Positions 15,499-23,902 of a stretch of 64,000 bases of DNA are shown piece by piece. Source of the DNA: Actinospineispora eucalypti (lineage in GTDB: Bacteria; Actinomycetota; Actinomycetes; Mycobacteriales; Pseudonocardiaceae); assembly GCA_014208095.1 (NCBI GenBank), contig JACHMT010000004.1, forward strand, positions 434,001 through 498,000, written 5' to 3'. Numbering within the stretch: position 1 is the first letter of the stretch; each line of letters opens with the position of its first letter. The notes beneath the pieces are model-generated. The model worked only from the letters and a program-made list of their open reading frames with translations. It searched no databases and was not told the DNA's origin. Both the position numbers and the translations under genes were made by a program.

Positions 15499-17072
15499 AC
15501 CAGGGCCTCGTCCTGCTCCAGCGCCTCGGCCGCGGCCGGGTTGTCGGCCGGAGCCGGGGTGCGCAGGGCCACGGCGGCGACCACGGCCAGCACGGCGGCG
15601 ATCACCGCCGCCACCGCCGAGGTGAGTACCAGGCCGGAGACGAAGGCCTCGCGGGCCGCGCCGAGCAGCGCGGAGCCGAGCGCCTCGGGCAGCTGTGAGG
15701 CGGCCACGACCGCCCCGCCCAGGGTGTCCCGCGCGGCGTCCACCGCGTCGGCCGGCACTCCGGCGGGCAGCGCGGAGGCCACCCCGCTCCGGTAGATGGT
15801 CACCGCGATGCTGCCCAGCGCCGCGATGCCCAGCGCGCCGCCCAGCTCGGCGGCGGTCTCCGAGATGCCGGAGGCGGCGCCGGCCTTCTCCGGCGGCGCG
15901 GACCCGACCACCATCTCCGTGGTCAGCCCGAACACCGGCCCCATGCCGAGGGAGATGACCACCGAGGCGGCGATCAGCGCGGGCAGCCCGCCGGTCACGC
16001 CGACCTGGGTGAGCAGCAGCAACCCGATCGCCGACGAGCCGAGCCCGCCGGCCACCACGTAACCCGGCCGCGCCCGCGCCAGCAGCCGGGGCGCCAGCTG
16101 CGAGCTGATCACGAACGCGATCGCCGACGGCAGCGACCACAGCCCGGCCTCCAGTGGCGACTGCTCCAGCACCAGCTGCAGGTACTGCGCGATGAACAGG
16201 AAGTAGCCGACCATCACGAAGATCGACAGGAAGTTCACCACCAGCGCGGAGTTGAACGCGCGGATGCGGAACAGGCCGACGTCGATCATCGGCTCGGCCA
16301 GCCGCCGCTGCCGGTGCACCCAGGCCACCCCGACGGCGATACCGCCCGCGATGGCCAGCACCGCGCCGGTGTGCAGGCCGTCCTGCGCGATCTGCTTGAT
16401 CCCGTACACCACGGCGAGCAGCGCGACCACCGACATCCCGGCGCTGACCAGGTCCAGCCGGCCGGCGTCGGGGTCCCGGTACTCCGGCAGCACCCTCGGC
16501 CCGAGCACCAGCAGCGCGCTCATCACCGGCAGCGCCAGCAGGAACACCGAACCCCACCAGAACCACTGCAGCAGCAGTCCGCCGAGCACCGGCCCGATCG
16601 CGCTGCCGGCGGAGAACGCGCCGATCCAGATGCCCACCGCGAGCGAGCGCTGCTTCGGGTCGGGGAACATGTGAAAGATCAGCGACAGGGTGGACGGCGC
16701 GACCGTGGCGCCGGCGATGCCCAGCAACGCGCGGGTGACGATCAGCATCTCCGGCGAGGTGGAGAACGCGGCCAGCACGGACAGCGCGCCGAACGCCGCC
16801 GCCCCGATCAGCAGCAGCCGCCGCCGGCCGATCCGGTCGCCCAGGGTGCCCATGGTCACCAGCGCGCCGGCCACCATGAATCCGTACCCGTCGATGATCC
16901 ACAGCAGCTGGCTGCTGGTCGGGCGCAGCTGCTCGGTGAGCGCGGGGATGGCCAGGTGCAACACGGTCAGGTCCATCACGTACAGCAGGCAGGCCAGCGC
17001 GAGCACAGCCAGGCCGACCCATTCGCGCCGGCCCGCCCTCCTCGGCGCGGTGGGGGTTTCCAGGGTGCTCAT
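15495..17072 (-). CDS. MFS drug/metabolite exporter, DHA2 (14-TM) family
   Basis: A 525-residue membrane protein with about 14 hydrophobic segments. It carries the DHA2 motif A GTLGDRIGRRRLLLIG between TM2 and TM3, WIIDGYGFMVAGALV in TM2 and the antiporter-type GSAIGPVLGGLLLQWFWW in TM5, as in QacA/SmvA proteins. It likely exports a cationic drug or own metabolite by proton antiport. Its stop overlaps the P450 stop by 4 bp (convergent). The gene is divergent from the methyltransferase across two palindromes. Confidence 0.92.
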   Translation of the reverse strand: MSTLETPTAPRRAGRREWVGLAVLALACLLYVMDLTVLHLAIPALTEQLRPTSSQLLWIIDGYGFMVAGALVTMGTLGDRIGRRRLLLIGAAAFGALSVLAAFSTSPEMLIVTRALLGIAGATVAPSTLSLIFHMFPDPKQRSLAVGIWIGAFSAGSAIGPVLGGLLLQWFWWGSVFLLALPVMSALLVLGPRVLPEYRDPDAGRLDLVSAGMSVVALLAVVYGIKQIAQDGLHTGAVLAIAGGIAVGVAWVHRQRRLAEPMIDVGLFRIRAFNSALVVNFLSIFVMVGYFLFIAQYLQLVLEQSPLEAGLWSLPSAIAFVISSQLAPRLLARARPGYVVAGGLGSSAIGLLLLTQVGVTGGLPALIAASVVISLGMGPVFGLTTEMVVGSAPPEKAGAASGISETAAELGGALGIAALGSIAVTIYRSGVASALPAGVPADAVDAARDTLGGAVVAASQLPEALGSALLGAAREAFVSGLVLTSAVAAVIAAVLAVVAAVALRTPAPADNPAAAEALEQDEALV

Positions 17073-17131
17073 CGCCGGGTTCCTCTCGTCCGTGTCCGAT
17101 GGTTCTGACCAGACGTCGAACCGGAACTCAT

Positions 17132-17166
17132 CGGATCGACACGATCCGCACTGTGAGACGCGTCTC
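17132..17166. promoter_or_regulatory. Two adjacent palindromes in the exporter/methyltransferase promoter region
   Basis: CGGATCGACACGATCCG (17132-17148, 7-bp arms, 3-base spacer) is followed by the perfect GAGACGCGTCTC (17155-17166). Both lie upstream of the MFS gene and of the methyltransferase. They could be operators for an unlinked repressor of the exporter. Confidence 0.5.
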
Positions 17167-17211
17167 CGCCGCCGTCCGACCGGATGCGTTAGGTATGGCT
17201 ACGCTGACCCG

Positions 17212-18012
17212 ATGACGAGCGAGGCGCCGCGTCTGGGTGAGGGACTGTCGCTGCGGCGCATGCCGGCGCACTGGATGCTCGGCCGGCTGGGTAAACGGGT
17301 GATGCGCCCGGGTGGTCTCGGCTCCTCCCAGTGGTTGATCGACCGGTTGGGCATCGGGCCGGACGACGATGTGGTGGAGATGTGGCCCGGCCTGGGCCGG
17401 ACCACCGCGCTCGCGCTCACCCGGAAGCCGCGCTCCTACGTCGGGATCGAACGCGGTGAGGCCGAAGCCGCCCGTGCCCGCCGCGCGTTCGGCGGCCCCG
17501 ACCAGCGGTGCATCGTCGCGCCCGTGCACCGCAGCGGCCTTCCCGACCGGTGTGCCTCCGCGCTCTACGGCGAGGCACTGCTGACGCTGGAACCGGCCGG
17601 CCGCAAGGTCGAGATCGTCGCGGAGGCCGCCCGGCTGCTACGCCCGGACGGCCGCTACGGCGTCCACGAGCTCCTTCTCACCCCCGATGACCTGCCCGAG
17701 GAGACCAAGACCGAGATCCAGGCCGTGCTCACCCGGGTGCTCCGCATCGGCGCGCGACCGCTCACCCGCACGGAATGGCACGAGCTGCTCGCCGGCTCCG
17801 GGTTCGCCGTCCGGGAGGAGCGCACCACGCCGTTGCTGTTGCTGGAGCCGCGCACCGTGCTCGCCGACGAAGGCGCCGGCGGAACCGCCGCTATCCTCGG
17901 CCGGGCGCTGGCGCACCCTCAAGTGCTGCCCCGGTTAGCCGCGTTCTACCGCGTCTTCCACCGCTACCGGCACCATCTCGGCGCGATCACCCTGGTCGCC
18001 TCGCGCACCTGA
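17212..18012 (+). CDS. Class I SAM-dependent methyltransferase
   Basis: A 266-residue protein. The SAM-binding region reads DDDVVEMWPGLGRTTALAL (motif I with WPGLG in place of the usual GxGxG) and SYVGIERGEAEAARA; a later segment ARLLRPDGRYGVHELLL is a normal motif III. The substrate is likely small. ATG 17212 is the first start after the upstream palindromes. The C-terminal 78 bases overlap, antisense, the end of the membrane gene at 17935. Confidence 0.8.
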   Translation: MTSEAPRLGEGLSLRRMPAHWMLGRLGKRVMRPGGLGSSQWLIDRLGIGPDDDVVEMWPGLGRTTALALTRKPRSYVGIERGEAEAARARRAFGGPDQRCIVAPVHRSGLPDRCASALYGEALLTLEPAGRKVEIVAEAARLLRPDGRYGVHELLLTPDDLPEETKTEIQAVLTRVLRIGARPLTRTEWHELLAGSGFAVREERTTPLLLLEPRTVLADEGAGGTAAILGRALAHPQVLPRLAAFYRVFHRYRHHLGAITLVASRT

Positions 18013-18723
18013 GTCTGCCCGCCGTTCCAACGCACGCAACCGTTCCTCGATCCGGTCGTCCGGGTGCTCGGGTTGGCCGGGTTGGCCGGGTTGTCTTCGG
18101 ACGGCGCGGGCGGTCATCACGCCGCTGAGGACGATCCAGGAGAACGCGGTCACGGCGGGGACGTAGAAGCCGAAGATGCCGTTCCAGGCGAACGGGCCGG
18201 TCTGGAAGACATAGAGCAGGCCGGCGGGCGCCACGCCGAACGCGCTCCACAGGTTGTAGTAGCCGAACCAGCGCGGGTAGACCGGATCGGCCCGTTCGTC
18301 GGCCAGGGTGACCGCGGCCAGGATCAGCATCTGGAACATGCCGGTGCACACGATCATCCACGGCAGCCAGGCCAGGTCGTTGAGCGCGCGCACGGTCTGC
18401 GGGACGTCGAGCCGGTAGGCGGCCGCCACCCAGAACGCGCTCGGGAAGGCGAACTCGAGCACGATGCACCCGGTGGCGGCGACGAAGGCCCACAGCAGCA
18501 GGGGGTCGCGCCCCTCGAGCCGGTGGATCTGGGCCGAGATCGCGGCCCCCCAGGGGAGGAGGAAGGCCGCCGCGAAGATGCAGATCGCCATGCCGACCCT
18601 GATGCCGGTGGCGTTCTCCCGGAACCGGTCGAAGATCTCGACGGCTCCGGCGCTCGGGTCCGGCGGGGGGATGAATCCCGCGAGCCCCCAGAAGCCGATC
18701 CCGGTCAGCACGACGAAGGGCAC
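17935..18723 (-). CDS. Multi-pass membrane protein, probably truncated by an early TGA
   Basis: The open frame gives 262 residues with six to seven hydrophobic segments (VVLTGIGFWGLAGFI, GMAICIFAAAFLLPW, FVAATGCIVLEFAF and others) and a charged tail. GTG 18723 is the first start in the open part but lacks a clear ribosome site. In the same frame ATG 18771, with AAGGAGAGG just upstream, encodes MTAARRRLHLI, then TGA at 18736-18738, then AHSWVPFVV. TGG to TGA is one base change. The gene may thus be a recent pseudogene or restart at 18723. No domain name is assigned. Confidence 0.65.
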   Translation of the reverse strand: MPFVVLTGIGFWGLAGFIPPPDPSAGAVEIFDRFRENATGIRVGMAICIFAAAFLLPWGAAISAQIHRLEGRDPLLLWAFVAATGCIVLEFAFPSAFWVAAAYRLDVPQTVRALNDLAWLPWMIVCTGMFQMLILAAVTLADERADPVYPRWFGYYNLWSAFGVAPAGLLYVFQTGPFAWNGIFGFYVPAVTAFSWIVLSGVMTARAVRRQPGQPGQPEHPDDRIEERLRALERRADSGARGDQGDRAEMVPVAVEDAVERG

Positions 18724-18822
18724 CCAGGAGTGGGCTCAGATCAGGTGGAGTCGTCTCCGGGCGGCGGTCATGAGCGGGCGCCTCTCCTTGACAGTCATCA
18801 GATTTTGTCACATAGTCACCTG

Positions 18823-19191
18823 ATGGTCCAGGCCGCTCACACCCGCGCGCTGCTGATCGTGTTCTCCAACCCGTCCTCGGACGCCGAGGAGGAGGAGTTC
18901 AACCGCTGGTACACCGAGGAACACATCCCGGACGTGCTGCGTCTCGGCGGCCTGCGCAGCGGCCGCCGCTACCGGTCCTCCGGGGTGCCGCTGCTGCCCG
19001 GCTTGCCGGAACCCGGCCGCTACGCGGCGGTCTATCCGGTGGAGGCGGACACCGTGGAGCAGATCCGCGCGGTCGCCGACAAGCTCCAGGCCGGCCTGGC
19101 CGCCGGCGAGACATCGGTGTCCCCGACCATGGACCTCAGCAGGGTGCAGGCCGCCTGGGTCCTGCCCGTAGGCGAGGAGATCACGCTCTGA
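18823..19191 (+). CDS. Small dimeric alpha-beta barrel (EthD-like) protein
   Basis: A 122-residue protein with RALLIVFSNPSS, EEFNRWYTEEHIPDVLRL and GRYAAVYPVEAD, the pattern of ferredoxin-like ABM/EthD domains in which a W-Y-x-x-E-H segment is typical. Such proteins are often small accessory enzymes in degradation of cyclic compounds. It is divergent from the membrane gene and ends 13 bases before the stop of the converging SDR gene. Confidence 0.75.
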   Translation: MVQAAHTRALLIVFSNPSSDAEEEEFNRWYTEEHIPDVLRLGGLRSGRRYRSSGVPLLPGLPEPGRYAAVYPVEADTVEQIRAVADKLQAGLAAGETSVSPTMDLSRVQAAWVLPVGEEITL

Positions 19192-19204
19192 GGCGGGACA
19201 CGCC

Positions 19205-19984
19205 TCAGTCGAAGGCGCCGAAGACGTTCTGGTCCCAGTCCAGCACGGAACCCGTGACCACGCCGGACCGTTCGGACAGCAGGAACACCACCATCGCGGC
19301 GATCTCGTCCGGCTGACCGAGCTTGCCCATCGGCAGTGACTTCGCCGCGCGTTCCCGCCAGCCGTCGTCGGCGGCGTGGAACCGGCGCTGGATCTCGTCC
19401 TCGCCCTCGGTGTCGGTCCAGCCGATGTCCAGGCCGTTGATCCGGATGCGGTCCCAGCGGTGGGCGTGGGCGGCGTTGCGGGTCAGGCCGGCCAGGCCGG
19501 CCTTGGTCGCCACGTACGGCGCCAGGTAGGGCTGCCCGCCCAGCTCGGAGGAAGTGATGATGTTGACGATGCTGCCCGGGCGGTTGTGCTCGCGCAGGTG
19601 GTTGACCACCGCCTGCATGAGGAAGAACGGGCCGCGCAGGTTCACCGCGACATGCTGGTCGAACAGCTCGGGGGTGGTGTCGGTGAGGCTCCCCCTTGTG
19701 GTCAGGCCGGCCGCGTTGACCAGGCAGTCCACCCGGCCGAACTTGTTGATCACCGTGCGCACCGCCGCCTGGCTGGCGGCCACGTCGGCCACGTCGGCGG
19801 CCACGAATACCGCCGGTGTACCCGCTGTATGCAGCTGGTCCACCAGGGCCTGACCCGGCTCCGGACGGCGCCCGGTGACCGCGACGCCGGCCGCGCTCTC
19901 GGCCGCCGCCGCGCGCGCCACCGCCGCCCCGATGCCCTGGGTGCCGCCGCTGACCAGTACCACCTTGTCGTTCAGCAAGCTCAT
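19205..19984 (-). CDS. SDR family NAD(P)-dependent oxidoreductase
   Basis: A 259-residue classical short-chain dehydrogenase: VSGGTQGIGAAVA cofactor loop, NAAG, then IITSSELGGQPYLAPYVATKAG with catalytic Ser, Tyr and Lys (YxxxK). It is the last gene of the minus-strand operon 26883-19205. Its ATG (19984) overlaps the stop of the preceding dehydrogenase. It likely oxidises or reduces a cyclitol or sugar intermediate made by the upstream enzymes. Confidence 0.9.
   Translation of the reverse strand: MSLLNDKVVLVSGGTQGIGAAVARAAAAESAAGVAVTGRRPEPGQALVDQLHTAGTPAVFVAADVADVAASQAAVRTVINKFGRVDCLVNAAGLTTRGSLTDTTPELFDQHVAVNLRGPFFLMQAVVNHLREHNRPGSIVNIITSSELGGQPYLAPYVATKAGLAGLTRNAAHAHRWDRIRINGLDIGWTDTEGEDEIQRRFHAADDGWRERAAKSLPMGKLGQPDEIAAMVVFLLSERSGVVTGSVLDWDQNVFGAFD
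19805..19832. repeat. 11-bp-phased hexamer array in the SDR gene
   Basis: GAATAC (19805), GTGTAC (19816) and GTATGC (19827), each 5 of 6 identical to GTATAC, at exact 11-bp steps inside coding sequence. Confidence 0.6.
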
Positions 19985-21189
19985 CGCCGCGCTCCTCCAG
20001 CTCTTTCCACCCGAACCCGCCCGCCCTGGACCCGGACCCAGCGCTCGTCCGCTGACGCGGCGACGGCGGCCTCGACCACCCGCGCCGCCGCGAGCGCGTC
20101 CGCCACGGTCGCTCTCGCCGCCGGCTCCAGCATCCCGTCGCCGCGAGCGGCGTCCAGGAAGTGCGCGGCCTCGATCACCTTCAGGTCGTCGTAGCCCATC
20201 GCGTTGCCCGGCCCCGGCTGGAAGCGGGCGTACTCGCCGAGCCCGGCGTGCCCGAGCACGGTGGTGTAGCCGTCGGTGCCCAGCCGGGTCACCCGCAGCT
20301 CGTTCATCCGCTCGAAGTCCCAGCCGGCCGAGCCGCGCGTGCCGTAGACCTCGAGCACCAGGCCGCACCGGGGTCCGACCACCACCCGGGACACCTCGAG
20401 CGTGCCGATCGCCCCGCCGGCGAACCGGGCCAGCAGGGCGGCGTAGTCGTCGTTGTCCACCTCGCCGAGTTCCACGTCGCCGGCCGAGCCGTCGACCACG
20501 GCGAAGTGGCTCTCCGCGTCGGCGACCGGCCGCTGCCGGTGCACGATCGCGGAAGCCGCGCTGACCTCGGTGATCCGGTCGTCCAGCACGAACCGCACCA
20601 GGTCGGCCACGTGCGAGAGCAGGTCGCCGAGCACCCCGGTCCCGGCGTGCTCGCGCTGGAACCGCCAGGACAGCGCCACCCTCGGGTCGGCCGCTTGGCC
20701 GTTCAGGAACACGCAGCGCACGCTGGTCACCCGGCCCAGCTCGCCGTCCGCGACCAGCCGCCGGATATGCGCCACGGCCGGCGCCTGCCGGTAGTTGAAC
20801 CCGACCGCCGTCACCACCCCGGAGGCGGCCGCCGCCTCCGACACCGCGGCCGCATCCTCGGCGTCCCGCCCGACCGGCTTCTCGATCCAGAACGGCTTGC
20901 CGGCCGCCGCGGCGGCCAATGCGACCTCCCGGTGCAGGGCATTGGGTGCGCAGATGGACACCACGTCGACCGCCGGGTCGTCCACCACCTCGCGGTAGTC
21001 GCCGGTGGCCCGGGCGTAGCCCAGTACATCGGTTGCATACACCTGGCGTTCGGGCGAGGTGTCCGCCGCGCACACAAGCTTCGGCCGCAGCCCCAGGTCC
21101 GGGTACACAACCGGTATACCCAGGTAGGCGCGGCTGTGCAGTTTGCCCATCCAGCCCACGCTCACCAGCCCGACCCCGACCGTCCGCAT
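19981..21189 (-). CDS. Gfo/Idh/MocA family dehydrogenase
   Basis: A 402-residue protein from ATG 21189. The Rossmann start is VGVGLVSVGWMGKLHSRAYL and the family motif is WIEKPVGRDAED; the C-terminal domain has GDLLSHVADLVRFVL. The open frame continues upstream through 36-bp repeats (GDQDADG) with no start signal, so I exclude them. Third dehydrogenase of this family in the operon; the substrate is probably an inositol derivative. It overlaps the SDR by 4 bp. Confidence 0.9.
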   Translation of the reverse strand: MRTVGVGLVSVGWMGKLHSRAYLGIPVVYPDLGLRPKLVCAADTSPERQVYATDVLGYARATGDYREVVDDPAVDVVSICAPNALHREVALAAAAAGKPFWIEKPVGRDAEDAAAVSEAAAASGVVTAVGFNYRQAPAVAHIRRLVADGELGRVTSVRCVFLNGQAADPRVALSWRFQREHAGTGVLGDLLSHVADLVRFVLDDRITEVSAASAIVHRQRPVADAESHFAVVDGSAGDVELGEVDNDDYAALLARFAGGAIGTLEVSRVVVGPRCGLVLEVYGTRGSAGWDFERMNELRVTRLGTDGYTTVLGHAGLGEYARFQPGPGNAMGYDDLKVIEAAHFLDAARGDGMLEPAARATVADALAAARVVEAAVAASADERWVRVQGGRVRVERAGGARR

Positions 21190-21265
21190 CCCGCTCACCG
21201 TCCGCGTCCCCTCACCGTCCGCGTCCTGGTCACCGGCCGCCGCCCGGTCGCCGTCCGCGTCCTGG

Positions 21266-22354
21266 TCACCGACCGCCGCCCCGTCGCCTTGCCTGCTCGG
21301 CCAGCTGGTCGCGCAGGCGGCCCTCCGGCCAGGACTCCTCCAGCGCCTGGCGGACCAGGTCGGCCTGGCTGGGCGGGGCGAGGCCGTCCACCGGCGGGTC
21401 GGCGTCCAGGTCGGTCGGGAACGGGTAGCCCTCGGCGGCGGCGGTGAGGGCGTGTCCGGCGCCGCCGGGGTCGGTGGCCGAGCGCGCGACCAGAGCGGGG
21501 TATATCGCGTTGCACATCCGCTCGCGGTGCACCGTCTCCATCGCGCGGCCGAACGGCGAGGACACCTGCAGCAGGTTGGCCATCCGCTGCACATTGGCGG
21601 TCCGGTTCGCCCCGGCACCGTGGATCACCGCCGGATTGAAGAACACCGCGTCGCCCAGCTCGAGCGGCAGCTGCACGTGGCGCTCGTCGAAGTACTCGCG
21701 GAACTCCGGCAGCTCGGTGGCCAGGTAGCCGGGCAGGTAGCGCTGCGAACCGGGCAGGTAGCAGGTCGGCCCGGACTCCACCGGCATGTCGCTGTGCGCC
21801 ACCGCGCCCTGCAGGGTGAGCACCGGGGACAGCCGGTGCACGTGCTCGGGGAACCGCTCGATCCGCTCCGGCGCCAGGAAGCCCAGGTGGTAGTCGCGGT
21901 GCCCGACCTGCCCGGCGCCGCCCGGTTTGACTACGTTGACCTGCGAGGTCACCTGGTAGCCCGGCCCGAGCCAGGCCTCGCTGACCAGGGCCAGGATGTC
22001 GTTGGCGTAGTAGTCGACGAACACCTCGGGCGCCCGCACGGCCAGCTTCTCCAGCGCGTTCCAGATGCGGTCGTTCGCGCCCGGCCTGGCGAAGTGGTCG
22101 CCCTGCGCGGCGCCGGTCGCGTGCTGCTCGGCGATGATCGCGGCGAACTCCTCGGTGGCCCGGTGCACGGTCTCCGCCGCGAACGCGCCTCGGATGATCA
22201 CGATACCGGGGCCGTCGGACAACGTGTATACAAGCTGTTCACAGACGGCGGTGCGGTCAGCCTCGCGCAGCAGTTTCGCCTGGTAGACCGGCACGTCCCG
22301 GACCACGAGTGCTTTCAGCTCGGCCAACCGGCAGGATTCTGTTCTCAACGTCAT
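21266..22354 (-). CDS. Phytanoyl-CoA dioxygenase (PhyH) family protein
   Basis: A 362-residue Fe(II)/2-oxoglutarate oxygenase fold. The iron ligands are visible as HRDYH (HxD) and the distal HGAGANRTANVQR, with the 2-oxoglutarate Arg in the last stretch. Such enzymes hydroxylate or O/N-demethylate small molecules. In this operon, next to a di-iron oxygenase and a Rieske ferredoxin, it is an unexpected second oxygenase. ATG 22354 is chosen; GTG 22363 in frame is equally possible. Confidence 0.88.
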   Translation of the reverse strand: MTLRTESCRLAELKALVVRDVPVYQAKLLREADRTAVCEQLVYTLSDGPGIVIIRGAFAAETVHRATEEFAAIIAEQHATGAAQGDHFARPGANDRIWNALEKLAVRAPEVFVDYYANDILALVSEAWLGPGYQVTSQVNVVKPGGAGQVGHRDYHLGFLAPERIERFPEHVHRLSPVLTLQGAVAHSDMPVESGPTCYLPGSQRYLPGYLATELPEFREYFDERHVQLPLELGDAVFFNPAVIHGAGANRTANVQRMANLLQVSSPFGRAMETVHRERMCNAIYPALVARSATDPGGAGHALTAAAEGYPFPTDLDADPPVDGLAPPSQADLVRQALEESWPEGRLRDQLAEQARRRGGGR

Positions 22355-22403
22355 CCCGCCCACCCCGCTCCGGCGCTTCCGCGCCTGCGCTCCCTGAACC
22401 CGG

Positions 22404-22715
22404 TCACCCGGACACCTCGAGGTAGACGGCGCCGTCAGTGACCTTCACCGGGAAGGTGCGCAGGTCGACGAGCACGGGGGCGCCCTGGGCCTCCCCGGTG
22501 GCGTAGTTGAACCGGCCCATGTGCCGGGGACACTCGATCTCGCCGTCCATCACCAGGCCGTCGCAGAGCAGCTCCCGCTCGTGGGTGCAGTGGCCGGCGG
22601 TGGCGTAGAAGCGGTCCTCCGGCGAACGGAAGATCGCGTAGTCGACGCCGTCGTGCCGGATGCCGATGACGTCGTCCGGCTCGATGTCACCGGTCTTGCA
22701 GGCCTCGATCCACAT
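22404..22715 (-). CDS. Rieske 2Fe-2S ferredoxin (MocE-like)
   Basis: A 103-residue single-domain protein. The cluster ligands are C-T-H in ATAGHCTHERELLCDG and C-P-R-H in ECPRHMGRFNY, the classical CxH...CxxH set. It would hand electrons to the adjacent di-iron oxygenase; in rhizobial rhizopine catabolism MocE does this for MocD. ATG 22715 has AGGAGG 11 bases upstream; the in-frame GTG at 22724 sits too close to that site. A dedicated ferredoxin reductase (MocF) is not in the cluster. Confidence 0.9.
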   Translation of the reverse strand: MWIEACKTGDIEPDDVIGIRHDGVDYAIFRSPEDRFYATAGHCTHERELLCDGLVMDGEIECPRHMGRFNYATGEAQGAPVLVDLRTFPVKVTDGAVYLEVSG

Positions 22716-22720
22716 CCTGG

Positions 22721-23902
22721 TCACACCTCCTGGAACGGGCGCGCGGTCGCCGGCAGCGTGCGGCGCACGTAATGGGTCTGGTCGCGCAGCTGACGCAGTA
22801 CGGCCGGCACCAGCTCGCGGTACGCGGCCCAGATTGACGGGTACACCGGGGCCAGGTCGTGCTTGATCTCCTCGTGGAGCTCGGGCAGCCGGTGGTTGGG
22901 GATCATCGGGAACATGTGGTGTTCCACGTGGTAGTTCATGTTCCAGTAGAGGAACCGGTTGATTCGGCACATCCGGACGGTGCGGGTGTTCAGCCGGTGG
23001 TCCAGCACGTTCTCGCCCAGCCCGGCGTGCTGCGTGAGCCCGTAGACCAGGTGCATGAACGTGCCGTACACGCGCGGCCCGCCGATGTATACAAGCGGCA
23101 TAACGGACCCGGTCAGCACGCACAAACTCACCGTGGCGGCGTAGATGGCCAGCCAGATCCGCGCGGTCCGGTACACCCGGGACCGCTCGGACTCCGGGAT
23201 GAAGGTGGCCTCCTCGGCGCCCAGCCGGCCCAGTGCGTGCCGAACCATGTCCCGCAGCGCCAGCGGTACGTCGACCAGGCCGAAGAAGTTGGCCAGGATC
23301 CGGGCCAGCTTGGCCGGGCGCATGGCGGCGATCTCCGGGTCCCGGCCGACGATCAGGGTGTCGGTGTGGTGCCGGGTGTGGCTCCACCGCCAGACCGCCG
23401 GGTCGCGCATCATCATGAACGAGGCGACCTGGTAGACCACGTCGGCCATCCAGCGGGTGCGGAACACGGTGCCGTGCCCGGCCTCATGCCAGCGCGAGTC
23501 GCCGGCCGACCCGTAGAGCACGCCGTAGACCAGGAAGAACGGCACCGCCCACCAGGTTCCCCAGAGCAGCCCGCCCGCCGTGCCGGATACGGCCAGCAGG
23601 CCCAGCCAGATCGCCGTGTCGCGCAGCGCCGGCCCGTCGGAGCGGCGCATGAGCTCCTTCATCCGCCGGCGGTCGATCGGGCTGCGGTACCACTGCCCGC
23701 CGGTCAGGCCGGCGCTCTGGGCGCGGGCGCCCTTCGGGCCGGTCAGGTCGTACCGGGCCTGCGGGCCGTGTCCCCCGCGTTCCGCGCTGTGTCCTCCGCC
23801 CGCGCCGGGCTGGGCGCGGGCTCGCCGTGCGCGTTCCGCGCTTTGTCCTCCGCCCGCGCCTAACTGGGCGCGGGCTCGGCGAGCGCGTTCCGGGCTAGCC
23901 AT
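22721..23902 (-). CDS. Fatty-acid-desaturase-like di-iron oxygenase (MocD-like)
   Basis: A 393-residue membrane protein with the three histidine boxes HEAGHGT, HTRHHTDT and NYHVEHHMFP plus hydrophobic segments, as in AlkB/desaturase-type enzymes. With the Rieske ferredoxin directly downstream and inositol genes around it, the closest functional model is MocD, which removes the methyl group of the rhizopine 3-O-methyl-scyllo-inosamine. This is inference from context; a plain lipid desaturase is the alternative. The first 45 residues are two 18-residue repeats encoded by 54-bp tandem DNA. ATG 23902 overlaps the upstream gene stop by 8 bp. Confidence 0.85.
   Translation of the reverse strand: MASPERARRARAQLGAGGGQSAERARRARAQPGAGGGHSAERGGHGPQARYDLTGPKGARAQSAGLTGGQWYRSPIDRRRMKELMRRSDGPALRDTAIWLGLLAVSGTAGGLLWGTWWAVPFFLVYGVLYGSAGDSRWHEAGHGTVFRTRWMADVVYQVASFMMMRDPAVWRWSHTRHHTDTLIVGRDPEIAAMRPAKLARILANFFGLVDVPLALRDMVRHALGRLGAEEATFIPESERSRVYRTARIWLAIYAATVSLCVLTGSVMPLVYIGGPRVYGTFMHLVYGLTQHAGLGENVLDHRLNTRTVRMCRINRFLYWNMNYHVEHHMFPMIPNHRLPELHEEIKHDLAPVYPSIWAAYRELVPAVLRQLRDQTHYVRRTLPATARPFQEV
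23777..23893 (-). repeat. 54-bp tandem repeat in the N-terminal coding part of the desaturase-like gene
   Basis: GCGTTCC recurs at 23777, 23831 and 23885, a 54-bp period, with the intervening TGTCCTCCGCCCGCGCC also repeated. It encodes two near-identical 18-residue blocks (ARRARAQ-GAGGG-SAER). Confidence 0.85.

Noticed and set aside
14698..17022. 774-codon minus frame across exporter and P450
   Set aside because: It runs out of frame through the exporter and antisense through the P450; composition is Arg/Gly/Ala shadow-like.
16314..17108. Plus-strand frame opposite the MFS exporter
   Set aside because: Arg/Gln/His-rich antisense shadow; the exporter on the minus strand has clear transmembrane segments and motifs.
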